A stretch of 9,383 nucleotides of DNA from an uncultured Eubacteriales bacterium (lineage in GTDB: Bacteria; Bacillota; Clostridia; UMGS1883; UMGS1540): assembly GCA_900552775.1 (NCBI GenBank), contig USAP01000064.1, positions 1 to 9,383 on the forward strand, written 5' to 3'. Under the pieces are notes generated by a model. The model had not been told where the DNA came from. It did not search any database and was given only the letters and a program-made list of their open reading frames with translations. Position numbers and translations under genes: made by a program. Shown here one piece after another: positions 1-6,659 of the stretch (position 1 is the stretch's first letter; every line of letters starts with the position of its first letter).

Positions 1-1
1 A

Positions 2-121
2 GGCTTGACCGCCGAAATCTTCGCGGGGTTTCCGTCCCGTGCGGGTTGGGATACGGCAGAATATGCCGTGTACTGTCACAAAAAAGTGGAGCGCTATCAT
101 AACCGATATATGTGGCATTAA
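2..121 (+). CDS. C-terminal end of an unidentified protein (5' truncated by window edge)
   Basis: Frame 2 is open from the first full codon to a TAA at 119-121, giving 39 residues that end in HNRYMWH. The segment is rich in aromatic, His and Cys residues. I do not recognise the family. This stretch is visibly more GC-rich than the spacer that follows, which fits coding sequence. No other + strand frame stays open as far, but two - strand frames are also open here, so the strand is not proven. The nearest - strand ATG (118-116) has no ribosome binding site, which favours the + strand reading. The 73-nt spacer to the antiporter gene holds only a weak imperfect hairpin and no convincing terminator or promoter. 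Confidence 0.4.
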   Translation, partial: GLTAEIFAGFPSRAGWDTAEYAVYCHKKVERYHNRYMWH

Positions 122-194
122 AACGGTTGTGGCATGCTTGCTTCAATCGTTTTTTGTTGTTCAAGCAAAATAAAAATGAAAAGGAGTTCTATTT

Positions 195-2024
195 ATGCAT
201 CAACTAAAGAAGAAAAAAATTCTTGCGGCAATTCTGATTTCAATGATGACCATCTGCATGATTACGTCATTTACGGCATTTGCGGATGAAGTTGATTTGA
301 CAGATAATGATGCGGCAGTTGAGTTTATGGCTGACAGCCCGGCTTATACGCCCGATTCAATGTCGGAAGAAGAAATTGAAAACTACCAAACGGCGGCTTC
401 AACATTTATTGATAACTATTCCTCAAATGTAAAAGAGGAAAATTTCACGGAGAATTTAGATAAGGCACTTGATGCCAAACGCGATGAAGTGCATCCATAT
501 GCCACATGGCTTGCGCTGTTGCCTCCGATTATTGCAATAGCTCTTGCGCTTATTACAAAAGAAGTGTATTCCTCGCTTTTTATAGGTATTTTAGTAGGTT
601 CTCTGCTTTATTCCAATTTTAATTTTATGGGCACTGTTGATCACCTTTTTTCGGGCGGTTTCATTGCATCGGTTGCGGATTCATATAATATAGGTATTCT
701 GTTTTTCCTGGTTGTTCTCGGCACCATTGTTGCTTTAATGAATAAATCGGGCGGTTCCGCAGCATTCGGAAGATGGGCTTCAAAGCATATTAAATCAAGA
801 GTCGGCGCTCAGCTTGCTACAATAGCTCTCGGTGTGCTCATATTTGTAGACGATTACTTCAATTGTCTTACAGTAGGCTCTGTAATGCGCCCCGTTACCG
901 ATAAGTTTAACGTTTCGCGCTCAAAGCTTTCCTATCTTATAGACGCTACCGCAGCACCTGTTTGTATTATTGCCCCGATTTCTTCATGGGCGGCGGCAGT
1001 TGCCGGTTTTGTATCCGAGGAGCAGATAGGCGGACTTGAGCTTTTCATAAGAGCAATTCCATATAATTTTTATGCACTTCTGACAATTGTTATGATGATT
1101 GCAATTGCTTTGATGAAGTTTGATTACGGTCCGATGAAAAAACATGAAGACAATGCGAAAGACGGCGACATTTTCTCGGAAGAAGGAAGAAAACGCGTTG
1201 AAGAAGTTCAGGAACGCACCGAAAACACAAAGGGAAGCGTATGGGATCTGGTGGCTCCTGTTGCGGTACTCATCATAACATGCATGTTTGGTCTTTTGTA
1301 TTCCGGCGGTTTCTTTACAGCAGGTGATACATATCATGACTTTGTAAATGCATTTTCCGGCGCCGATGCGTCTGTAGGACTTGTAATCGGTTCGTTTGCG
1401 GGACTCATTTTCGCGGTAATTTACTTTATGTTAAGACGTGTTATGAATTTTAAGGACTGTATGGATTCGATTCCGGAAGGCTTTAAGGCAATGGTTCCGG
1501 CAATACTTATTCTTGTTTGTGCGTGGACGCTTAAGACGATGACAGACAGTCTCGGTGCTAAAATATTTATTGCTGAATTTGTAAGAAATGATGCAAGCGC
1601 GTTTATTCCGCTTCTTCCCGCAATTGTATTCCTTATCGGCGTTGGACTTTCGTTTGCAACCGGAACATCGTGGGGAACATTCGGAATACTTATCCCGATT
1701 GTTTTGGCTGTATTCGGCGGTTCGATCGATAAAGAAATCAGCATCATTGCAATTTCTGCCTGCATGGCAGGTGCTGTCTGCGGTGACCATTGCTCACCTA
1801 TTTCGGACACAACAATTATGGCTTCCGCAGGTGCGCAGTGCAATCACTTGAATCACGTTTCGACGCAGCTGCCATATGCACTTACCGTTGCTGCGGTATC
1901 GTTTGTGATTTACATTGTTGCGGGATTTGTACAAAACTGGCTGATTGTTCTTCCTATCGGTATTGTTGTAATGCTTTTGACACTTTTTGTTATAAAAGCT
2001 GCAACAAGCAAAAAAAGAGCATAA
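195..2024 (+). CDS. nhaC: NhaC-family Na+/H+ antiporter with N-terminal secretory-type extension
   Basis: This is a polytopic membrane protein of 609 aa, predicted to exchange Na+ (or another cation or organic acid) for H+ across the cytoplasmic membrane. Family hallmarks are visible: the ALLPPIIAIALALITKEV segment (about 107-124), FVDDYFN (217-223) followed by LTVGSVMRPV, ATGTSWGTFGI (488-498), and the late CGDHCSPISDTT stretch (529-540) followed by HLNHVSTQLPYA. About ten or more hydrophobic segments lie between residue 104 and the C-terminus. The start is fixed by AAGGAG at 181-186, 8 nt upstream of ATG. Residues 1-30 look like a signal peptide (KKKK, hydrophobic core, then AFA before DE). 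About 70 acidic, polar residues follow before the first transporter helix, so the protein is roughly 100 residues longer than typical NhaC proteins. The true substrate (Na+/H+, malate/lactate or other) cannot be told from sequence. The gene appears monocistronic, with a terminator directly downstream. Confidence 0.9.
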   Translation: MHQLKKKKILAAILISMMTICMITSFTAFADEVDLTDNDAAVEFMADSPAYTPDSMSEEEIENYQTAASTFIDNYSSNVKEENFTENLDKALDAKRDEVHPYATWLALLPPIIAIALALITKEVYSSLFIGILVGSLLYSNFNFMGTVDHLFSGGFIASVADSYNIGILFFLVVLGTIVALMNKSGGSAAFGRWASKHIKSRVGAQLATIALGVLIFVDDYFNCLTVGSVMRPVTDKFNVSRSKLSYLIDATAAPVCIIAPISSWAAAVAGFVSEEQIGGLELFIRAIPYNFYALLTIVMMIAIALMKFDYGPMKKHEDNAKDGDIFSEEGRKRVEEVQERTENTKGSVWDLVAPVAVLIITCMFGLLYSGGFFTAGDTYHDFVNAFSGADASVGLVIGSFAGLIFAVIYFMLRRVMNFKDCMDSIPEGFKAMVPAILILVCAWTLKTMTDSLGAKIFIAEFVRNDASAFIPLLPAIVFLIGVGLSFATGTSWGTFGILIPIVLAVFGGSIDKEISIIAISACMAGAVCGDHCSPISDTTIMASAGAQCNHLNHVSTQLPYALTVAAVSFVIYIVAGFVQNWLIVLPIGIVVMLLTLFVIKAATSKKRA

Positions 2025-2041
2025 TTTAACTCAAATAAATT

Positions 2042-2074
2042 AAGCGGTGCATATGAATTTGCGCCGCTTTTTTT
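2042..2074 (+). terminator. Intrinsic terminator after nhaC
   Basis: A 10-bp stem (AAGCGGTGCA at 2042-2051 with TGCGCCGCTT at 2060-2069, one G-U pair) encloses an 8-nt loop and runs into a T tract at 2068-2074. It begins 17 nt after the nhaC stop codon and separates that gene from the ylxM promoter. Confidence 0.9.
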
Positions 2075-2093
2075 GTTGAATTAAAAAAAACAC

Positions 2094-2122
2094 TTGACAA
2101 ATAATATAAAAAGGGTTATAAT
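2094..2122 (+). promoter_or_regulatory. Consensus sigma-A promoter for the ylxM-ffh operon
   Basis: A perfect -35 box TTGACA (2094-2099) and a perfect -10 box TATAAT (2117-2122) are separated by 17 nt, in an AT-rich context. Transcription should start near 2129. This supports strong housekeeping expression of the downstream translation and SRP operon. No operator-like palindrome overlaps it. Confidence 0.9.
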
Positions 2123-2172
2123 ATTCAAGGTGTAAAGCAAAAATGTTTTACAGTGGCTGTGAGGTGCTCTTT

Positions 2173-2532
2173 TTGAAACAGGACGGAAATATAAGTTTAC
2201 TGCTTGATTTTTATGGTGAACTTCTTACGGAGAAGCAAAAAAACGCACTGGAAATGTATTATAACATGGATCTTTCTCTGGCTGAAATTGCGGAAAATAT
2301 CGGTGTCACACGTCAATGTGTCCGCGATTTTATAAAAAAAGGAGAAGCGCATTTGATTGCCTTTGAAGGAAAGGCAGGACTTTGCAGAAAATTCGAAGCG
2401 GTTATTGCCGAAACGGAAAAGATTATGTCAGCAGTTGATTTTCTTCCGCGAAAATCCGAAAAAGAACTTTGCGAGGCAGAGGATATAATCCGAAAAAGCG
2501 TGACGGCTATAAATGATATTATGGAGTTTTAA
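2173..2532 (+). CDS. ylxM: YlxM/p13-type SRP-associated helix-turn-helix protein
   Basis: YlxM is a small protein encoded next to ffh in many Gram-positives and thought to modulate the signal recognition particle. The product here is 119 aa when started at TTG 2173. LLLDFYGELLTEKQ (residues 9-22) is the typical YlxM opening. A sigma-70 region 4-like helix-turn-helix follows at about 34-56 (LSLAEIAENIGVTRQCVRDF), then a helical C-terminal half. I chose the TTG because GAGGTG (2161-2166) lies 6 nt upstream and because family members start with a few residues before the LLxDFYGELLT block. The in-frame ATG at 2143 is only about 14 nt after the predicted transcription start, has no usable binding site, and would add ten unconserved residues. 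The stop is 2 nt before the ffh start, so the two are probably translated together. Confidence 0.88.
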   Translation: MKQDGNISLLLDFYGELLTEKQKNALEMYYNMDLSLAEIAENIGVTRQCVRDFIKKGEAHLIAFEGKAGLCRKFEAVIAETEKIMSAVDFLPRKSEKELCEAEDIIRKSVTAINDIMEF

Positions 2533-2534
2533 TT

Positions 2535-3866
2535 ATGGCGTTTGAAGGTTTAAGCGAAAAGCTGCAGGCAACTTTTAAGAAGATACGCGGCAAAGGAAAA
2601 GTTTCCGAAAAAGATATTAAAGATGCTATGCGCGAAGTGCGTATGGCGCTTTTGGAAGCTGATGTTAACTTTAAAGTTGCTAAAGAACTTATAAACAAAA
2701 TATCCGAAAAAGCGCTCGGCGCAGAAGTACTTGAAAGCCTTACACCGGCTCAGCAAATCATAAAGATAGTGAGAGATGAGCTGACTGAGCTTATGGGCGG
2801 AGGCGAAGCAAAACTGCCTGTGGCTCCGAAACCGCCGACAGTTATACTTATGGCAGGTTTAAACGGTGCCGGAAAAACCACCACAAGCGGAAAGCTTGCC
2901 GGACTTTTAAAGAAACAGGGAAAAAGACCTCTGCTTGTAGCGTGCGATGTGTACAGACCCGCAGCTGTTAAACAGCTGGAGGTAGTGGGCGAGAGCGTAG
3001 GTGTTCCGGTATATAAAATTGACGGAGAGACAAATCCTGTTGTAATTGCTAAAAAGAGTATTGAAGACTGTGATACTTCACTTTACGACACGCTTATAAT
3101 TGATACTGCCGGCAGACTTCAGATAGATGAAGAACTTATGGAAGAACTGGCAAATATAAAAGAAGTTACAACACCCGATGCCGTACTCCTTGTTGTGGAT
3201 GCAATGACAGGGCAGGATTCGGTAAACATAGCAAAAGGCTTTAACGAAGCTGTAGGAATTGACGGCGTAATCTTAAGTAAGCTTGACGGTGACACGCGCG
3301 GCGGCGCCGCAATATCTGTCAAGGCTGTGTGCGGAAAACCTATTATGTTTTCCTGTATAGGAGAAAAACTTACGGATATTGAGCCTTTTTATCCTGACAG
3401 AATGGCTTCAAGAATTTTGGGCATGGGTGATGTTTTAACGCTTATCGACAAAGCGCAGGAGGCTTTTGACGAGAAACAGGCTATTGAGCTTGAAAAGAAG
3501 ATACGTCAGCAGAGGTTTGACCTAAATGACTTTTTGGGTCAGATGGAGCAGATGAAAAATCTCGGTTCGCTGAGTTCAATTGCAGGTATGATCCCGGGAC
3601 TCAATCAAAAAGCTCTTGCAAATGCAAATATCGACGATAAACAAATGGACAGGGTTGCGGCAATAATAAAGTCAATGACACCGGGGGAAAGGGAAAACCC
3701 GTCAATTATAAATTCAAGCAGAAAACAAAGAATTGCCGCCGGCTGCGGAATGCAGGTTCAGGACGTAAACAGACTTTTGAGGCAGTTTGAAGATATGCAG
3801 AAAATGATGAAACAGTTTACGGGCAAGGGTGCAAAGAAAAAACTTGCAAGATTTGGCTTGAAATAA
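2535..3866 (+). CDS. ffh: Signal recognition particle GTPase Ffh (SRP54)
   Basis: Ffh binds 4.5S/6S SRP RNA and signal sequences of nascent membrane proteins in the cytoplasm, and delivers ribosomes to FtsY at the membrane by a paired GTPase cycle. The length of 443 aa is normal for the family. The N domain spans about 1-95. The G domain includes the P-loop GLNGAGKTT (108-116), CDVYRPAA (137-144), DTAGR (190-194) and SKLDGDTRGG (248-257). The methionine-rich M domain begins near 298 and includes MEQMKNLGSLSSIAGMIPG (337-355) and the RNA-binding helix-turn-helix around SSRKQRIAAGCG (394-405). The C-terminus is basic (GKGAKKKLARFGLK). A GGAG at 2523-2526 precedes the ATG inside the end of ylxM. 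All catalytic motifs are intact. ftsY, often nearby in Bacillota, is not in the window. Confidence 0.98.
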   Translation: MAFEGLSEKLQATFKKIRGKGKVSEKDIKDAMREVRMALLEADVNFKVAKELINKISEKALGAEVLESLTPAQQIIKIVRDELTELMGGGEAKLPVAPKPPTVILMAGLNGAGKTTTSGKLAGLLKKQGKRPLLVACDVYRPAAVKQLEVVGESVGVPVYKIDGETNPVVIAKKSIEDCDTSLYDTLIIDTAGRLQIDEELMEELANIKEVTTPDAVLLVVDAMTGQDSVNIAKGFNEAVGIDGVILSKLDGDTRGGAAISVKAVCGKPIMFSCIGEKLTDIEPFYPDRMASRILGMGDVLTLIDKAQEAFDEKQAIELEKKIRQQRFDLNDFLGQMEQMKNLGSLSSIAGMIPGLNQKALANANIDDKQMDRVAAIIKSMTPGERENPSIINSSRKQRIAAGCGMQVQDVNRLLRQFEDMQKMMKQFTGKGAKKKLARFGLK

Positions 3867-3929
3867 AATTTAAGGTAATAATTTCTTTCTGAATTTATTA
3901 TACAGACTATGTTTTTGGAGGTGACAATA

Positions 3930-4175
3930 ATGGCAGTTAAAATCAGACTCAGAAGAATGGGCGCTAAAAAAAGTCCCTTTTACAGAGTAGTTGTTGCTGA
4001 TTCGCGTTATCCGCGTGACGGCAGATTTATCGAGGAAATCGGAACATATAATCCTATGACAAATCCCGCTTCGATAAGCATCGACGCCGAGAAAGCTAAA
4101 AAGTGGATGGCTACAGGTGCACAGCCTACAGACAGCGTAAAATCGCTTCTTAAGAGAAGTGGTATTACAGAGTAA
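3930..4175 (+). CDS. rpsP: 30S ribosomal protein S16
   Basis: S16 is a small-subunit protein that binds 16S rRNA and helps 30S assembly. The product is 81 aa, the usual size, and starts with the family signature [19 protein letters not shown], followed by [22 protein letters not shown]. The start is set by GGAGGTG (3917-3923), 6 nt before the ATG at 3930. An in-frame ATG at 3909 would add seven residues, has no ribosome binding site, and lies upstream of the strong one. The 63-nt AT-rich gap after ffh contains no convincing terminator or promoter, so rpsP is most likely cotranscribed with ffh. Confidence 0.98.
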   Translation: MAVKIRLRRMGAKKSPFYRVVVADSRYPRDGRFIEEIGTYNPMTNPASISIDAEKAKKWMATGAQPTDSVKSLLKRSGITE

Positions 4176-4193
4176 TTTGGAGGAAGCTGAACA

Positions 4194-4421
4194 ATGAAGG
4201 AATTACTTATTTTTATTGCAAAATCCCTTGTTGAACATCCCGAAGCTGTTGAAGTTACAGAAACAGAACGTGAAGATTCCGTACTTTTGGAATTGCATGT
4301 TCATGAAGATGATATGGGTAAGGTAATCGGAAAACAAGGCAAAATTGCAAAAGCTATCCGCTCTGTAATGAAGGCTGCAGCAGGCAAAAGAAACACAAAA
4401 GTTATAGTTGACATTATATGA
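4194..4421 (+). CDS. khpA: KhpA, KH-domain RNA-binding protein
   Basis: This 75-aa protein consists of a single type II KH domain with the GxxG nucleic-acid-binding loop as GKQG at residues 46-49 (context GKVIGKQGKIAKAIR). In Bacillota, KhpA pairs with KhpB (Jag/EloR) and binds RNA, affecting cell elongation and mRNA regulation. The position between rpsP and rimM is characteristic. Length and the final VIVDI strand match the family (older names YlqC and UPF0109). TGGAGG at 4178-4183 lies 10 nt before the ATG. The stop is followed by a 74-nt spacer that carries a hairpin before rimM. Confidence 0.95.
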   Translation: MKELLIFIAKSLVEHPEAVEVTETEREDSVLLELHVHEDDMGKVIGKQGKIAKAIRSVMKAAAGKRNTKVIVDII

Positions 4422-4439
4422 TGTCGGAGAAATTGAGCA

Positions 4440-4466
4440 AGGGGCTGTACCAAAAGGACAGTCCCT
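4440..4466 (+). promoter_or_regulatory. Hairpin in the khpA-rimM spacer (possible attenuator or processing site)
   Basis: AGGGGCTGT (4440-4448) pairs with ACAGTCCCT (4458-4466) as a 9-bp stem with one G-U pair. The 9-nt loop is ACCAAAAGG, in which CC and GG could pair further. The tail TGTTTGTTC is only moderately T-rich, so at most this is a leaky terminator. It lies in the only gap above 70 nt within the operon, 13 nt upstream of the rimM ribosome binding site. The role is inferred; the palindrome itself is plain. Confidence 0.6.
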
Positions 4467-4495
4467 GTTTGTTCAAAAAGGGAGGAAGAGTACAG

Positions 4496-4996
4496 ATGCT
4501 TCATTGTGGAAAAATTGTAAACACGCACGGAATCGGCGGTGAAATTAAAATGCTTTATTATGCCGATTCTCCTGATTTTTTTTCAAATGTAAAAAAGCTT
4601 TATTTGAAAAACGGCGAAGAACTTAAAGTTAAAAGCGTTAAACCTCATAAAGGGGCGCTTATTTTGCGCACTGACGGAATAGATTCTATTGAAAAAGCCG
4701 AAAAACTTAAGAATATGGATGTATACATCAAAAGAGAAGATGCTCCACCGCTTCCCGTGGGAAGGTATTATATTAAGGATATTATCGGGCTTTATGTTTA
4801 CCTTGATAACGGAAGCTTATTAGGAAAAGTTTCGGATGTGTTTGCAACAGGCAGTAACGATGTTTATGATGTGTTAAACGAAAACGGTAAACACTTCTAT
4901 ATTCCCGTAATTGATGAAGTCGTTAAAAATATAGATATCAAAGGCGGACGAATAGATATAACGCCTATAGAAGGGCTGATTGACGATGCGGATTGA
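4496..4996 (+). CDS. rimM: 16S rRNA processing / 30S maturation factor RimM
   Basis: RimM binds S19 in the 30S head and promotes late small-subunit maturation. The product is 166 aa, a normal length. The N-terminal beta-barrel domain opens with GKIVNTHGIGGEIK (5-18), the family signature. A short linker (PPLPVGRYY, 84-92) leads to the PRC-barrel domain, with DIIGL (95-99), TGSNDVYDV (118-126) and YIPVIDEVVKNID (135-147). The ATG at 4496 is chosen because GGGAGG (4480-4485) lies 10 nt upstream and the protein then begins just before the conserved motif. An upstream in-frame ATG at 4418 overlaps the khpA stop (ATGA) but would add 26 unconserved residues encoded through the hairpin. The 3' end overlaps trmD by 11 nt. 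Confidence 0.96.
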   Translation: MLHCGKIVNTHGIGGEIKMLYYADSPDFFSNVKKLYLKNGEELKVKSVKPHKGALILRTDGIDSIEKAEKLKNMDVYIKREDAPPLPVGRYYIKDIIGLYVYLDNGSLLGKVSDVFATGSNDVYDVLNENGKHFYIPVIDEVVKNIDIKGGRIDITPIEGLIDDAD

Positions 4997-5765
4997 TGTA
5001 CTTACATTATTTCCGGAGATGTTTGAACATACTTTAGGAGACAGTGTGATAGGCCGTGCACGTGAAAAAGGACTTCTGGATTTAACGTTTACCGATATAA
5101 GAAAGTATACGGAAAACAAACATGGCAAGGTTGATGATTATCCGTACGGTGCCGGCGGAGGCATGGTTATGGCGGCACAGCCGATTTTTGATGCATACAG
5201 AAGCGTTGTAATAAATGCGGAGAGAAAGCCGCATGTTATATATATGTCACCGCAGGGAAAGGTTTTTAATCAGCAAAAAGCTCGTGAACTTGCAAAAAAA
5301 GAGCATCTTGTAATTTTATGCGGCCACTATGAAGGTGTAGACGAAAGAATTCTTGAGGAGCTGGTGGATGAGGAAATTTCAATAGGCGACTATGTTTTGA
5401 CGGGCGGTGAAATTCCTGCCATGGCAGTGATAGATGCCACTGCAAGAATGGTTCCGGGCGTAGTGCAGAACGGAAATACCGTGGCAGAATCTCACACGGA
5501 CGGATTGCTCGAATATCCGCAATATACGAGACCGCCTGTGTTTCACGGGAAAGAGGTACCGCCGATTTTGCTTTCGGGGCATGCTGCAAAAATCAGTCAG
5601 TGGCGCAGATATATGTCACTTGTGCGCACTAAAGAGAAAAGACCCGATATGTTTGATTCGGTCACGCTTAGCCGTGAAGATATAAAACTGCTTGAAAGCG
5701 GTGAGCCTGGATGTCCGCCGCAAAAGCAGAAAAAGATTTTGAAAGGAGAAAATAAAGATGAGTGA
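4986..5765 (+). CDS. trmD: tRNA (guanine-37-N1)-methyltransferase TrmD
   Basis: TrmD is a SPOUT-class enzyme that uses S-adenosylmethionine to methylate G37 beside the anticodon, which prevents +1 frameshifting. The product is 259 aa, slightly long because of a basic tail after residue 240. Motifs are MRIDVLTLFPEMF (1-13), YPYGAGGGMVM (52-62), LCGHYEGVDERI (111-122) and the trefoil-knot SAM site IGDYVLTGGEIPAMAVID (133-150). Arg154 (ATARMVPGVV) and Asp172 (TDGLLEYPQYTRP) correspond by motif to the E. coli catalytic pair R154/D169. The ATG at 4986 gives the standard N-terminus. A TTG at 4980 would add only Met-Thr and is less likely. GAAGGG in the end of rimM is the probable ribosome binding site. 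The start lies inside rimM, so translation is probably coupled. Confidence 0.98.
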   Translation: MRIDVLTLFPEMFEHTLGDSVIGRAREKGLLDLTFTDIRKYTENKHGKVDDYPYGAGGGMVMAAQPIFDAYRSVVINAERKPHVIYMSPQGKVFNQQKARELAKKEHLVILCGHYEGVDERILEELVDEEISIGDYVLTGGEIPAMAVIDATARMVPGVVQNGNTVAESHTDGLLEYPQYTRPPVFHGKEVPPILLSGHAAKISQWRRYMSLVRTKEKRPDMFDSVTLSREDIKLLESGEPGCPPQKQKKILKGENKDE

Positions 5766-6576
5766 ATCATGTAATCACGATTGCGGCAACTGCTCGCAAA
5801 GCTGTGGATCCGGAGATACTAAAAGCTTTATTGAACAGCCGCACGAAAAATCACATATAAAAAAGGTTGTAGGAGTTGTAAGCGGCAAGGGCGGCGTCGG
5901 AAAATCGCTTGTAACAGCGCTTCTTGCTTCTGCCGCAAAAAAACAGGGCAAAAAATCTGCAGTGCTTGACGCTGATATTACGGGACCTTCGATTCCGAAA
6001 ATGTTTGGCGTTCATAAAAGAGCGGAAGGCTGTGATGAAGGTATTTATCCCGTAGAAACAGAAGAGGGTATAAAGCTTATGTCGCTCAATTTGCTTCTGC
6101 CTGATGAGACTTCGCCCGTAGTATGGAGAGGACCTGTTATTGCCGGAACCGTAAAACAATTTTGGACAGAGGTTATGTGGGGAGACGTTGATGTGATGCT
6201 TATAGATATGCCTCCTGGAACGGGTGATGTTCCGCTGACTGTATTTCAGTCCGTTCCTGTGGACGGTATTGTAATAGTGACGTCTCCTCAGGAGCTTGTT
6301 TCAATGATTGTTGAAAAGGCTGTCAACATGGCAAATATGATGAATATACCTATACTCGGTATTGTTGAAAACATGAGTTATGTTGTGTGCCCCGATTGCG
6401 GAAAAGAAATTCGTGTATTCGGAGAAAGCCGCGTTGAAGAAGTAGCAAAACGCTGCGGAATAGACTTGATTGCAAAAATACCGATGCAGCCTGAGATAGC
6501 CGCATTGTGTGATGCCGGCAAGGCATATGAAATTGACGGAAAATGGCTTGATAATATAACAAATAAAATTTTTTAA
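5758..6576 (+). CDS. mrp: Mrp/NBP35-family P-loop ATPase, Fe-S cluster carrier
   Basis: This 272-aa cytosolic ATPase of the Mrp/ApbC/NBP35 group probably binds a [4Fe-4S] cluster and hands it to target enzymes. The deviant Walker A is GKGGVGKS (43-50). DADITGPSIPKMFG (71-84) and MLIDMPPGTGDVPLT (147-161) are family signatures, and ENMSYVVCPDC (204-214) carries the CxxC (C211, C214) used for the bridging cluster at the dimer interface. The N-terminus has four more Cys, C5, C9, C12 and C16, resembling the N-terminal cluster of NBP35 proteins and replacing the MIP18/DUF59 domain common in bacterial Mrp. AAAGGAG (5742-5748) sits 9 nt before the ATG, and the gene overlaps the trmD end by 8 nt. It stands where rplS is normally found. 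The client proteins are unknown. Confidence 0.93.
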   Translation: MSESCNHDCGNCSQSCGSGDTKSFIEQPHEKSHIKKVVGVVSGKGGVGKSLVTALLASAAKKQGKKSAVLDADITGPSIPKMFGVHKRAEGCDEGIYPVETEEGIKLMSLNLLLPDETSPVVWRGPVIAGTVKQFWTEVMWGDVDVMLIDMPPGTGDVPLTVFQSVPVDGIVIVTSPQELVSMIVEKAVNMANMMNIPILGIVENMSYVVCPDCGKEIRVFGESRVEEVAKRCGIDLIAKIPMQPEIAALCDAGKAYEIDGKWLDNITNKIF

Positions 6577-6580
6577 GGGA

Positions 6581-6615
6581 AAAACGGTCGGCGAAATATT
6601 GCCGGCCGTTTTTTT
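6581..6615 (+). terminator. Intrinsic terminator closing the ylxM-mrp operon
   Basis: A 12-bp stem (AAAACGGTCGGC at 6581-6592 with GCCGGCCGTTTT at 6601-6612, one G-U pair) encloses the 8-nt loop GAAATATT and runs into a T tract to 6615. It starts 5 nt after the mrp stop codon and ends 11 nt before the -35 box of the copper operon. Confidence 0.93.
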
Positions 6616-6626
6616 GCTAAAAGGTA

Positions 6627-6655
6627 TTGACAAATACCCCGAGAGGGTATATAAT
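6627..6655 (+). promoter_or_regulatory. Consensus sigma-A promoter of the csoR-copA operon
   Basis: The -35 box TTGACA (6627-6632) and the -10 box TATAAT (6650-6655) are both perfect, with 17 nt between them. The expected start of transcription is around 6661-6663. The strong core promoter with a repressor palindrome filling its spacer suits a tightly repressed, highly inducible copper-detoxification operon. Confidence 0.92.
6634..6650 (+). promoter_or_regulatory. CsoR operator 1, in the -35/-10 spacer
   Basis: ATACCC-N5-GGGTAT is an inverted repeat of 6-bp arms, 17 bp in total, occupying the interval between the two promoter boxes and sharing one base with the -10 box. The architecture matches known CsoR operators, with GC-rich arms flanked by AT. 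Bound apo-CsoR would block RNA polymerase, and Cu+ binding would release it. Assignment rests on motif shape and on the adjacent csoR gene. Confidence 0.88.
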
Positions 6656-6659
6656 ATAA

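Noticed and set aside
133..173. Possible terminator or leader hairpin before nhaC
   Set aside because: TTGCTT can pair with AAGCAA, but the stem is only 6 bp with an internal mismatch, the T run lies in the loop, and no T tract follows. No clear -35/-10 pair is visible either.
984..1843. Long - strand reading frames inside nhaC
   Set aside because: They lie wholly within a strongly recognised gene, have no ribosome binding sites, and their translations look like antisense shadows.
1588..2029. Short + strand frames overlapping the end of nhaC
   Set aside because: They are out of frame with the conserved transporter motifs, and their compositions resemble no protein family. They are shadows.
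3867..3929. Possible promoter or S16 leader between ffh and rpsP
   Set aside because: The gap is AT-rich with TATTAT-like strings, but no spaced -35/-10 pair and no stable stem.
4418..4495. N-terminally extended RimM starting at an ATGA overlap with khpA
   Set aside because: It has no ribosome binding site of its own, the 26 extra residues are not RimM-like, and the sequence instead forms a hairpin. The strong GGGAGG before 4496 decides the start.
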